DNA of 64,000 bases from Novosphingobium sp. SG707 (GTDB lineage Bacteria > Pseudomonadota > Alphaproteobacteria > Sphingomonadales > Sphingomonadaceae). The DNA is taken from contig NZ_JAAZQL010000005.1 in NCBI RefSeq assembly GCF_012275515.1, positions 62,001 through 126,000 on the forward strand. Reading direction: 5' to 3'. The notes under the pieces were generated by a model, which saw only the letters and a list, made by a program, of their open reading frames with translations, did not search any database and was not told the origin of the DNA. A program made the translations under genes and the position numbers. This document shows positions 19,547 through 27,595 of this stretch, in pieces. Each line of letters begins with the position of its first letter. Position 1 is the first letter of the stretch.

Positions 19547-20539
19547 ATGACAAAGCAAACTGCGCAGAAATACGCGATTCCCGCCCTGCTTATTGCCCTT
19601 TTGGGTAATACGCTGATCCCCAGCCCGGCATCGGCCGAAACCGCCTATGTTTCGAACGAGCGCGGCAACTCGGTCAGCGTGATCGATCTGGCCACGGGCA
19701 AGGCGGTGGCGACATGGAAAGTGGGCCAGCGCCCGCGCGGCATTGCCCTGACGCGCGACGGCGCGCAGGTGCTGGTGGCGAGCGGGCTGGATAATTCGGT
19801 TGAGCTGCGCGACCGGGCCAGCGGCGCCTTGGTGGCCCATCTGCCATCGGGTCAGGACCCTGAGCAATTCTACCCCTCACGCGATGGAAAACTGTTGTTT
19901 GTCAGTAATGAGGATGATGCGGCGATGACCGCCATCGACCTTTCCACCCGCGCCGTGGCGTGGCAGGTGCCGGTTGGCAAGGAGCCCGAGGGCATCACCC
20001 AAAGCCCCGACGGCAAGGTGATTGTCGTCACCAGCGAGGATGGCAAGCTGATCTCGTGGATTGACGCGGCCAGTCATCAGGTGGTGGACGCGACCGAGAC
20101 GGCGGCCCGCCCGCGCCATGTCGAATTTACCGCCGATGGGCGCCAATTGTGGATCGCGGCGGAAATGGGCGGCGTGGTTCAGATCGCCGATCCGGCCACC
20201 CGCGCGATCACCGCGACCATCCCTTTCGCCCCGCCCGGCGTTCAGCCGATTCGCGTCATGCCCTGCGGCATCCGGTTCACCCCCGATGGGCGCAAGGCGA
20301 TTGTCGCGCTGGGCCGGGCCAACCATATCGCCATCGTCGATGTCGCCAGCCATGCGGTCGAGGCCTATGTGAAAGTGGGCCAGCGGCCGTGGCATCTGGC
20401 GATCACGCCCGATGGCGCGCGGGCCGTCGTCGCCAATGGCATCAGCGACGATGTCAGCGTGGTGGATTTGGGCACCCGCACCGTCATCGCCACGATTCCG
20501 GCGGGCGCGGGGCCATGGGGCGTGGCGATTGCGCCCTGA
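19547..20539 (+). CDS. YVTN beta-propeller protein associated with PQQ catabolism
   Basis: The product is 330 aa with a Sec signal peptide ending PSPASA. About seven repeats follow of the form YVSNERGNSVSVIDLATGK / TPDGARAVVANGISDDVSVV, the lactonase-like YVTN fold. A family with this fold regularly accompanies PQQ alcohol dehydrogenase genes, with unknown function; it may be a periplasmic scaffold or lactonase. The ATG at 19547 is chosen because the signal peptide starts there; the open frame extends much further left without homology. It is transcribed divergently from pedF. Confidence 0.88.
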   Translation: MTKQTAQKYAIPALLIALLGNTLIPSPASAETAYVSNERGNSVSVIDLATGKAVATWKVGQRPRGIALTRDGAQVLVASGLDNSVELRDRASGALVAHLPSGQDPEQFYPSRDGKLLFVSNEDDAAMTAIDLSTRAVAWQVPVGKEPEGITQSPDGKVIVVTSEDGKLISWIDAASHQVVDATETAARPRHVEFTADGRQLWIAAEMGGVVQIADPATRAITATIPFAPPGVQPIRVMPCGIRFTPDGRKAIVALGRANHIAIVDVASHAVEAYVKVGQRPWHLAITPDGARAVVANGISDDVSVVDLGTRTVIATIPAGAGPWGVAIAP

Positions 20540-20595
20540 TGCCGAATGGGTCTGATACCTAGGAATAAGCCCGTTCTCCCAAAGTATCAGACCCG

Positions 20596-20605
20596 AAAGT
20601 CCAAT
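20596..20605 (-). promoter_or_regulatory. Possible third copy of the ATTGGAC motif upstream of the porin
   Basis: On the minus strand this reads ATTGGACTTT, one base different from the two other sites. A second AAGGTCC half follows at 20612-20618. It lies 74 bases before the porin start. Confidence 0.22.
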
Positions 20606-20678
20606 TTCAAGAAGGTCCTTTCGCAGCCCATTCTCCCATCACCACAGCAGATAAAGTGGATCGACAAGGGAGAGTATC

Positions 20679-22058
20679 ATGCTCTGGAAAGTTCTGCTCG
20701 GCACCGCGAGTGCCGTGGCCATGATGGGTGTTTCGGCCCCGGCCTATGCCGGCAATTCGCAGGCATTGCTCAAGCGTCTGCATGACAAGGGCATCCTCTC
20801 GGACGCGGAATATGCCGAACTGGCAAAAGAGGATGCGGCCGAGGCGGCGGCGCCTGCGGCAGCTCCGGTGGTGGCGGGGGACACCACGAAATTCGTGCGC
20901 GCCACCGACAGCGGCATCGGCCTGCAGGTTGGTCCGGCCACGATCAAGTTTTCCGGCTCGGTCAACGGCTTCTATGTCTATGACAATGCGGCCAAGCCCG
21001 GCGCCAACACGGCCGTCACCGGCGGCATCGCCAGCGTGGGCGGCAACACCAGCGCGGTGCGCAACGGTCTGCTCCCCGGCTTCCTGAAGGTGGACGCCAC
21101 CACGACCCAGAACGGTTGGGATGTGGGCGCGCATTTCGGCATGTATCCGGGTATCAACAGCGCGGCATGGGGTGCGCTGGGGGCCAACAACGGCGGTCAG
21201 CCGACCGCTCTGGCGACTGCGGGCATCGACTTTCGCGAGACCTATCTGACCATTGGCCGCAAGGGTTTTGGTGAACTGAAGATCGGCCGCGCTATCGGCC
21301 TGTTCGGTTCCGAAGCGATCCTCAATGACATCACGCTGCTTTCCTCCGGCCCGACCGGGGGCAATGCGGCGCCCGCCAACACCACGCTGGGTCGCATCGG
21401 CACCGGCTATATCTACACCGATTTCCAGCCCCAGATGACCTATACGACCCCCAGCATGGGCGGTCTGCAGGCCTCGGTGGGCGTGTTCCAGCCGCTCAAT
21501 TCGCTGACGGCGGGCGCGCAGAACAATTCCAGCCCCGGTTTCCAGGGCAAGGTGACCTATGACGGCGCCTTCGATGCGGTCAAGCTCCACCTCTGGGCCT
21601 CGGGCATCACGCAGGAGCATAAGTTCGTGGCCGGCGGCAGCTATACCGGGCAGGGCCTCGATGTGGGCGCACGCACGACCTATGGTCCTGTCACGCTGGT
21701 GGGCACCTATTACACCGCCAAGGGTCTGGGCACGACGGTGCTGAACCTGTTCGACACCGATGCTGCGGGCAAGCCGCGCAGCAGCGAAGGCTATTACGTG
21801 CAGGCCGCGCTGACGCAGGGCAAGTTCACCCTCGCGGGCAGCTATGGCGCCAGCTATCTCAACTACACCGACGCCGCCGACCGAGCGGCCAACCCGACGC
21901 TGGTGCGCGTGAACAGCAGCGCTGTGGGGCAACTGCGCTATGGTCTGAACAGCTGGGTGACGCTGATCGGCGAATATATCAACTCGAACGCCAAGGCGCA
22001 TAACGGCAACTCGGCCACCAGCGATGCGGTGGCTCTGGGCGGCATTCTCTTCTTCTAA
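20679..22058 (+). CDS. Outer-membrane porin
   Basis: The product is 459 aa with a signal peptide ending APAYA. A short helical segment follows (NSQALLKRLHDKGILSDAEY, then an Ala/Glu run), common in sphingomonad porins. A beta-barrel with alternating hydrophobic strands closes with GGILFF, a terminal Phe typical of outer-membrane insertion. RETYLTIGRKGFGELKIGR is a recognisable porin strand pair. Its place directly after the PQQ genes suggests it admits alcohols or other substrates, by inference. A strong terminator follows. Confidence 0.88.
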   Translation: MLWKVLLGTASAVAMMGVSAPAYAGNSQALLKRLHDKGILSDAEYAELAKEDAAEAAAPAAAPVVAGDTTKFVRATDSGIGLQVGPATIKFSGSVNGFYVYDNAAKPGANTAVTGGIASVGGNTSAVRNGLLPGFLKVDATTTQNGWDVGAHFGMYPGINSAAWGALGANNGGQPTALATAGIDFRETYLTIGRKGFGELKIGRAIGLFGSEAILNDITLLSSGPTGGNAAPANTTLGRIGTGYIYTDFQPQMTYTTPSMGGLQASVGVFQPLNSLTAGAQNNSSPGFQGKVTYDGAFDAVKLHLWASGITQEHKFVAGGSYTGQGLDVGARTTYGPVTLVGTYYTAKGLGTTVLNLFDTDAAGKPRSSEGYYVQAALTQGKFTLAGSYGASYLNYTDAADRAANPTLVRVNSSAVGQLRYGLNSWVTLIGEYINSNAKAHNGNSATSDAVALGGILFF

Positions 22059-22084
22059 AGGAAGCATCACTCCCAAGGAAGATC

Positions 22085-22118
22085 GGGCGCGCGAGGGAAG
22101 GCTCGCGCGCCCTTTTTT
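22085..22118 (+). terminator. Rho-independent terminator after the porin gene
   Basis: A perfect 11-bp stem (GGGCGCGCGAG / CTCGCGCGCCC) with a 6-nt loop is followed by six T residues. Confidence 0.95.
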
Positions 22119-22131
22119 GTGCGCAGCATTT

Positions 22132-22161
22132 GGGCGTGAAAAGGGGGGGGCGTGAAAAGGG
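22132..22161 (+). repeat. Short tandem duplication
   Basis: GGGCGTGAAAAGGG occurs twice with a 16-base period (22132-22145 and 22148-22161). It is non-coding, probably a slippage product. Confidence 0.6.
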
Positions 22162-22173
22162 CAGGCACGAAGA

Positions 22174-22203
22174 AGGGCGGGAAAGCGCAAGCCTTCCCGC
22201 CCT
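22174..22203 (-). terminator. Terminator for the minus-strand cytochrome c gene
   Basis: A 10-bp stem (AGGGCGGGAA / TTCCCGCCCT) with a 10-nt loop is followed on the minus strand by TCTTC. It lies 31 bases past the cytochrome stop. Confidence 0.65.
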
Positions 22204-22234
22204 CTTGCGACCCTTTCGGGCTTATCCCGCAGGC

Positions 22235-22606
22235 TTATTTCAACGTCTTGAGCCAGGCGATCAGTTCGGCGCGCTTGGCCGCGTCCTTGATGCCGGGGAA
22301 GGCCATGGCGGTGCCGGGCACCATCTGCATGGGGCCTGCGATCCACTTGTCCAGATTGGCGTCATCCCACTTGAGGTTCGCCTTCTTGAGCGCTTCGGTG
22401 TAATTGTGCTTGCCCGTGGCGGCCTTGCGGCCATAGACGCCGAACAGGTCGGGGCCGACCTTGTCCGCGCCGCCCTTGTCCGCATTGTGGCATACCGCAC
22501 AGCGCGATGTGAAAGTGGCAGGCGTGGGCGCAGGGGCCGCAAAGGCCGTGGTGGCAGGCAGCGCGATACCGCCCAGCGCCGCAATCATGGAAATGGACTT
22601 CATCAT
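22235..22606 (-). CDS. Class I cytochrome c (c2/c552-like)
   Basis: The product is 123 aa with a signal peptide ending TTAFA. The haem motif is CAVCH (C36, C39, H40), followed by the class I pattern GPDLFGVYGRKAAT and the Met ligand in GTAMAFPGI, and a C-terminal helix AELIAWLKTL. The start at 22606 has GAGGA upstream. It may carry electrons from PedF to a terminal oxidase, or serve general respiration; location at the end of the quinoprotein locus favours the first. Confidence 0.92.
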   Translation of the reverse strand: MMKSISMIAALGGIALPATTAFAAPAPTPATFTSRCAVCHNADKGGADKVGPDLFGVYGRKAATGKHNYTEALKKANLKWDDANLDKWIAGPMQMVPGTAMAFPGIKDAAKRAELIAWLKTLK

Positions 22607-22694
22607 GGCATCCTCATTCTTGGGGGGATGCCAAGCCATGCCACGATGGGGCGGGGCGGGTGAATTGCACTTTGGGCCGGAATCGCGGCGCAAG

Positions 22695-22792
22695 TCCTCT
22701 CTCCCGGCCGTGCTGCCCTACAGGGCATACTTTATGGGTGGCTAGGGCCGGGGGATAGGGCTGGTGCCGGGAAAAATCGCGGAGGCGATTTT
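22695..22792 (-). repeat. Intergenic repeat B, degenerate copy
   Basis: The right arm TGGGTGGCTAGGGCCGGGGG and the neighbouring CAGGGCATAC loop match the large palindrome at 26503-26582 with a few changes. The left arm is degenerate. A small hairpin AAAATCGC/GCGATTTT (22773-22792) adjoins it on the right and touches the aminotransferase stop codon. At 26.5 kb the corresponding small hairpin is on the left, so the two composites are in opposite orientation. Confidence 0.75.
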
Positions 22793-23934
22793 CAAGCAGA
22801 CAAGGTGCCCTGTCGCGCAAACCAGGGTATCATGCGTTCGATGGCCTCGTTCACCAGCGGGGTTGAGACGGCGAAGCTGAAGCGCATGAAGCGGTGCCCA
22901 TCGACCGGATCGAAATCCACCCCCGGCGCGCAGGCCACCCCGGTTTCCTGCAAAAGGCGGGTGCAGAATTCCATCGAGTCATTGGTCAGATGGCCAATAT
23001 CCGCCCAGATGTAGAACGCCCCATCGGGCGGCGCGATCCGGGCCAGACCGAGTGCGGGGAGAGCGGCCAGCATTGCCTCGCGATTGGCGGCATAGGTGGC
23101 GATATGGCCCTGCAGTTCCTCGTCGCAATCAAAGGCGATCAGGCCCGCATGTTGCGCCAAGACCGGGGGCGTCAGCATCAGATTGCTCATCCGCGCATAG
23201 GCGGCGTCGACCAGATCGTCGGGCGCCACCAGCCAGCCCAGACGCCAGCCCGGCATCGAGAAATATTTCGAGAAGCTGTTGACGATAAGGGCATCGGGAG
23301 CATGAACCAGCGCCGAAACGCAAGGGCCGGTATAGGACAGGCCGTGATAGATCTCGTCGGAGATGATGCGGATGCCGCGCCGCGCACAGACCGCCGCGAT
23401 GGCGGCCAGTTCATCAGGCGCGATGATCGTGCCGGTGGGGTTGGCGGGGCTGGCGATGATGACGCCGTCGGGGGCGGGGTGGATGGCTTCCAAGGCCGCC
23501 GCCGTGATCTGATAGCGCTCCGCCGCGCCGCAGGGGATTTCCAGCGGCTCCATATGCAGCGCGCGCAAAGTGTTGCGATAGGCGACATAGCCGGGCCGGG
23601 CGCAGACAATCCGCGCGCCCGGCGCAAAGGCGCTGGACAGGGCCAGCAGCAGGGCGGGCGAGGCGCCGCAGGTCAGGATCACCTGATCGGGGCGGATGGT
23701 CACGCCCTGCGTTTCGGCATAATGGCGGGCGATGCGCTCCTTCAGGGGGGCGCTTTCCCAATAGCCCTGCGCCTCGGTGTCCAGCACCTGATGCGCCTTG
23801 GCCAGCGCGGCGGCGGGCGCGCTGGTCGATGGCTGGCCATATTCCATATGGATCACGCTGCGCCCTTGCGCGGCCAGCTTGTGGGCCAGTTGGCCGATGG
23901 CCATGGCGCGGAACGGTTCGATAGGGGCGGTCAT
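22792..23934 (-). CDS. PLP-dependent aminotransferase, class I/II
   Basis: The product is 380 aa of fold-type I. Visible motifs are CGASPALLLALSSAF (PLP phosphate loop), SPANPTGTI (Asn), IISDEIYHGLSY (Asp and Tyr), the Schiff-base Lys in NSFSKYFSMPGWRLGW and the substrate Arg in HRFMRFSFA. It transfers amino groups between an amino acid and a 2-oxo acid; specificity is not evident. The MFS gene lies 36 bases upstream on the same strand, so they may form an operon. Confidence 0.92.
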   Translation of the reverse strand: MTAPIEPFRAMAIGQLAHKLAAQGRSVIHMEYGQPSTSAPAAALAKAHQVLDTEAQGYWESAPLKERIARHYAETQGVTIRPDQVILTCGASPALLLALSSAFAPGARIVCARPGYVAYRNTLRALHMEPLEIPCGAAERYQITAAALEAIHPAPDGVIIASPANPTGTIIAPDELAAIAAVCARRGIRIISDEIYHGLSYTGPCVSALVHAPDALIVNSFSKYFSMPGWRLGWLVAPDDLVDAAYARMSNLMLTPPVLAQHAGLIAFDCDEELQGHIATYAANREAMLAALPALGLARIAPPDGAFYIWADIGHLTNDSMEFCTRLLQETGVACAPGVDFDPVDGHRFMRFSFAVSTPLVNEAIERMIPWFARQGTLSA

Positions 23935-23970
23935 GATGCCGCCCCTAGCAGGATCGATCGGGGTTGAAAA

Positions 23971-25296
23971 TCAGTGGGTGGCGTTTTCGCGATGCGGCAT
24001 GACCAGCAAGGCCGCCGCCGCCACCAGCGAACCGCCCGACATGGCCAGCGCCACCACCGGCAGCCCCAGCTTGGCCTCGAACAGATAGCCCGCGACAATC
24101 GGCCCCGTGGCCGCGCCCAGACGCCCCACGCCGATCACAAAGCCCGTGCCCGTGCCGCGCAGGGGAGTGGGAAAGCTCTGGGCGATCAGCGCATAGAAGC
24201 CCACGATCACGCTGTTGGTGCAGAAAGACACCGCCGCCGCCGCCAGCGACAGGCGGTTAAGATCCGCCGGAGATTGCCCAAACACCGCCACCAGCACCGT
24301 CGAGGCCACCATCATCACCATCAGCGTTGGACGCAGCGGCAGCCGCAGCGCCGAGAGCGAAAACAGAATGGCCCCGATCAACCCGCCGACATTGGCCCAC
24401 ACCAGCACGCCGCCCGCCGCCGAGGCCGGAAAGCCCATGTCGACCACAATCTTGGGCACCCATTTCAGCACGAAGTAGAAGGTCAGGATATGGGAGAAAT
24501 AGGAGAGCAGCAGCAGCAGGCTGACCGCGCGCAATTCCGGCCCGAACAGATCGGCCACGCGCGCCTTGGGAATGGAGGTGTCCACCGGCGGCAGGGCATC
24601 GACCGGCGCATGACCAAAGGCCCGCAGCGACTTGTTGAGCTTTTCCAGCGCGCGCGCCGGGCGGCGGTGCAGGATCGCGTTGATGGGTTCGGGCATCAGC
24701 AGCGGCACCAGCGGCAGCAGGATCAGCGCCAGCCCCGCGCCCAGATAGAACACATCGCGCCAATTGCCCGTCACTAGCATCTTGCTGGCGATCGTGCCGC
24801 CCACCACCGCGCCCAGCGGATAGCCCGCCGCCATCAGCGCCACGCCCGCGCTGCGCCAGCGGGTGTTGGCATATTCGGCGGCCACCGCATTGGTCGCGGC
24901 CAGCATGCCCCCGATGCCCAGCCCGGTGAACAGACGGATCACCGCCAGCGAGGTGACATCCCAGGCCATGGGCGCGGCGATCATGCCCGAGGCCATGATG
25001 ACCAGACAGATGACCATCGTGGGAATGCGCCCCAGCCGATCGGTCAACCGGCCCAGCAGGATCGAGCCCGCCGCCATGCCAAAGATTTCCATCGACAGGA
25101 CATAGCCGAGCACCTTGCGATCGACATGCCATTCGGCCGCGATGCCGGGCGAGGCAAAGCTGATCGAGAGCACATCGAACCCGTCCAGTGCATTGAGCAG
25201 CGCGCACAGGGTAATGCCCACGATCTGGCGCCAGCCCATCGGGCTGTCGGCCAGCAGCCGGCGCGGATCAACAGGGTTTAGGGGCGCAGATGCCAA
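23971..25296 (-). CDS. MFS transporter, aromatic acid:H+ symporter-like
   Basis: The product is 441 aa with twelve transmembrane helices. LNALDGFDVLSISFASPGI in helix 1 carries the DGxD motif of the AAHS (PcaK/BenK) family, and LGRLTDRLGRIP is the loop 2-3 signature. It probably imports a benzoate-like or phenolic acid, in keeping with the adjacent lignin-type genes. The start is a TTG at 25296 with GGAG eight bases before it; no upstream in-frame ATG exists and the next one (25239) would trim the N terminus. Confidence 0.88.
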   Translation of the reverse strand: MASAPLNPVDPRRLLADSPMGWRQIVGITLCALLNALDGFDVLSISFASPGIAAEWHVDRKVLGYVLSMEIFGMAAGSILLGRLTDRLGRIPTMVICLVIMASGMIAAPMAWDVTSLAVIRLFTGLGIGGMLAATNAVAAEYANTRWRSAGVALMAAGYPLGAVVGGTIASKMLVTGNWRDVFYLGAGLALILLPLVPLLMPEPINAILHRRPARALEKLNKSLRAFGHAPVDALPPVDTSIPKARVADLFGPELRAVSLLLLLSYFSHILTFYFVLKWVPKIVVDMGFPASAAGGVLVWANVGGLIGAILFSLSALRLPLRPTLMVMMVASTVLVAVFGQSPADLNRLSLAAAAVSFCTNSVIVGFYALIAQSFPTPLRGTGTGFVIGVGRLGAATGPIVAGYLFEAKLGLPVVALAMSGGSLVAAAALLVMPHRENATH

Positions 25297-25501
25297 AGTC
25301 TTTCTCCATCCTCTCGATACCGCCTTTATTAACGCGGGTTAGACTGTTGATGCCCGTTGTCGGGCGATCCCGCAAGGGAATCGTCGCGCTTAATTGGTTA
25401 TGCGTCATAGCGATATGACAGCGCGATCCCGCGTGCAAGCCGCAATCCTGCGGCAGGAGCGCCATCTTGCCCTTGCGGGCGGTAATCTCTAGGCAGGAGA
25501 C

Positions 25502-26473
25502 ATGCTTGACCGTCTCAAATCCGCGTTCGACCCTTATATTCTGGCGCTGCTCTCCACAGTGGCCTTTGCTTCGGTGCTGCCTGCGCGGGGCATGGGGGCG
25601 AACTTGTTCGACCATGCGGCGGATGCGGCCATTGTGCTGCTGTTCTTTCTGCACGGCGCCAAACTCTCGCGCGAGGCGATTGTGGCGGGCGCGGGCCATT
25701 GGCGGCTGCATCTGGCCACGATGGGCACGACCTTTGCGCTCTTTCCTCTGCTGGGGCTGGGGCTGGCCGCGATTCCGGGGCTGCCCGCGCTGGTCGCTTC
25801 GGGCATGCTGTTCCTGACGCTCCTGCCCTCGACGGTGCAAAGCTCGATTGCCTTTACCTCGATCGCGCGGGGCAATGTGGCCGCGGCGGTCTGTTCGGCC
25901 TCCTTCTCCAATCTGGCGGGCATTTTCATCACGCCGCTGTTGGCCAGCCTGCTGATGGGCGGGTCGGGGGCCAGCATGTCGTGGGGCTCGATTGAAAAAA
26001 TCGTGCTGCAACTGCTGCTGCCCTTTGCGCTGGGCCATGGGCTGCGCCCGGTGATCGGCAAGTTCGTTTCTCGGCACAAGGCGATGATCGGCTATGTGGA
26101 TCGCGGCTCGATCCTGCTGGTGGTCTATACCGCCTTTTCCGCCGCCGTGGTCGAGGGCCTGTGGACCCATCTGCCGCTGTGGGAACTGGGGCTGATCGCC
26201 GGCCTCAGCGCCATGCTGCTGGCGGTGGTGCTGGCCGCCACATGGGGGCTGGGCGCGATGCTGGGGTTTGAGCGGGCGGACCGCATCGTGCTGCTGTTCT
26301 GCGGCTCGAAGAAGTCGCTGGCCAGCGGTGTGCCGATTGCGGGCGTCCTGTTCCCGGCGGCGCAGGTGGGGGTGGTGATCCTGCCGCTGATGCTGTTTCA
26401 CCAGATCCAGTTGATGGCTTGCGCAGTGATCGCGCGCGCATTGGCGCAGGACGAGAAGCAAGAGTCTGTTTGA
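25502..26473 (+). CDS. SBF-like (bile acid:Na+ symporter family) membrane protein
   Basis: The product is 323 aa with nine to ten hydrophobic helices. The pair LPSTVQSSIAFTSIARGN and CGSKKSLASGVPIAG are the two conserved crossover-region motifs of the SBF-like/YfeH family. These proteins are presumed sodium- or proton-coupled carriers of organic anions. AGGAG precedes the ATG. The preceding 205-base gap is shared with the divergent MFS gene and contains no gene. Confidence 0.85.
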   Translation: MLDRLKSAFDPYILALLSTVAFASVLPARGMGANLFDHAADAAIVLLFFLHGAKLSREAIVAGAGHWRLHLATMGTTFALFPLLGLGLAAIPGLPALVASGMLFLTLLPSTVQSSIAFTSIARGNVAAAVCSASFSNLAGIFITPLLASLLMGGSGASMSWGSIEKIVLQLLLPFALGHGLRPVIGKFVSRHKAMIGYVDRGSILLVVYTAFSAAVVEGLWTHLPLWELGLIAGLSAMLLAVVLAATWGLGAMLGFERADRIVLLFCGSKKSLASGVPIAGVLFPAAQVGVVILPLMLFHQIQLMACAVIARALAQDEKQESV

Positions 26474-26582
26474 AAATTCGCCGAAAGAGGCGAATTTCAG
26501 GCGGCACCGGCCCTCTCCCCCGGCCCTACCACCCACAGGGTACACTCAATGGGTGGTAGGGCCGGGGGAGAGGGCCGGTGCC
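26474..26582 (+). repeat. Intergenic repeat B, intact copy with perfect 33-bp inverted repeat
   Basis: A small hairpin (AAATTCGCC / GGCGAATTT, 26474-26482 and 26489-26497) starts right after the SBF stop. It is followed by a perfect 33-bp inverted repeat, arms 26503-26535 and 26550-26582, with a 14-nt loop. Such a long exact palindrome can form a cruciform or act as a bidirectional terminator. A related degenerate element is at 22695-22792. Confidence 0.9.
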
Positions 26583-26584
26583 GT

Positions 26585-26608
26585 GGCGTGACACGGATGT
26601 GTCACGCC
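26585..26608 (-). terminator. Hairpin downstream of the LigD/LigL-like SDR gene
   Basis: A perfect 10-bp stem (GGCGTGACAC / GTGTCACGCC) with loop GGAT lies just past the SDR stop on the minus strand. It has no T-run, and it stacks next to repeat B, so this gap carries three separate hairpins. Confidence 0.55.
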
Positions 26609-26615
26609 AACAGCA

Positions 26616-27569
26616 TTACGCGTCCGCAGGCTGCTTGGCGCAGCGTGCTGATTGTTCGGCGAAAATCGGATTGTCGAGCAGGAAGAAGATCTCCTTGGCG
26701 CGGGCCTCGTTCACTTCCTCATCGGGCACGCTGGCCATGATCGCATCAAAGCGGCGCTGCATGCCGGGGCCGAATTCCGGGTGGGTCAGGATATAGAGAT
26801 CGTTGCGGCGGATGCCCGCCAGCACGCGCTCGCCCACCTCGTCCTGGCTCATCCACAGCGGCGAGACAGGGCGGGCTTCCAGCTCTTCCTCGCGCTTCAG
26901 ATAGCCGGTGTCCTGCTTCTTGTCCTCGGGGCGCAGCTCGCCGGAATGGGCGATGTTCGATTGCACCGGGCCGGGGCAGAAGGCCGAAATGCCGATGTTG
27001 ATTGCCGCCAACTCGCCGCGCGCCGCCTCGGTGATGCCGATGATCGCCGCCTTGGCCGCCGAATAGATCGCCGAATAGGAGATCGGGATCAGCCCGCTCT
27101 GTGACGACGTGGTGACGACCTGCCCGCCCTCGCCATGGGCCTTGATGCGCGGCAGGATGGTGACGAGGCCATTGATGACCCCGCCAAGGTTCACCCCCAT
27201 GCCCCAGTCCCAATCGTCATAGCGCGCATCCATGATCGGGCCCATCACGCCGATCCCGGCATTGCCGACCAGGATGTGGATCTTGCCGAAACGCGCCTCG
27301 GCCTTGTCGGCGGCGGCGGCGAAACCGGCGCGGTCGGTCACGTCGAGCTGGACGGTTTCCACCTGATCGTCAGCGCCCAGCGAAGCCTTGGCCTCGGCCA
27401 GCGCGCTTTCGCGGATGTCGGCGATCACCACATTGGCGCCGGCCCGAACCAGCGCGCGGGCAATGCCAAGGCCGATGCCATTGGCGCCGCCGGTGATAAA
27501 GGCGGTGCGCCCGCGCACATCGGCCATCGGGGTGGTGTTCTGCGGCGCGGCGGGGGGAGTGTAAGCCAT
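26616..27569 (-). CDS. SDR dehydrogenase, LigD/LigL-like C-alpha-dehydrogenase
   Basis: The product is 317 aa, a classical SDR. NAD(P) binding TGGANGIGLG lies around residues 26-35, then VGNAGIG and the catalytic Y169-x3-K173 (SYSAIYSAAK). YDDWDWGMGVNLGGVINGLV and the extended C terminus closely recall the Sphingobium LigD/LigL/LigN enzymes that oxidise the alpha-hydroxyl of lignin beta-aryl ethers to a ketone, and the nearby etherase genes support this. AGGAGAGG precedes the ATG. The BKACE gene is 26 bases upstream, so the two form an operon. Confidence 0.8.
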   Translation of the reverse strand: MAYTPPAAPQNTTPMADVRGRTAFITGGANGIGLGIARALVRAGANVVIADIRESALAEAKASLGADDQVETVQLDVTDRAGFAAAADKAEARFGKIHILVGNAGIGVMGPIMDARYDDWDWGMGVNLGGVINGLVTILPRIKAHGEGGQVVTTSSQSGLIPISYSAIYSAAKAAIIGITEAARGELAAINIGISAFCPGPVQSNIAHSGELRPEDKKQDTGYLKREEELEARPVSPLWMSQDEVGERVLAGIRRNDLYILTHPEFGPGMQRRFDAIMASVPDEEVNEARAKEIFFLLDNPIFAEQSARCAKQPADA

Positions 27570-27595
27570 GATCCTCTCCTTGATATTTGTATGAT

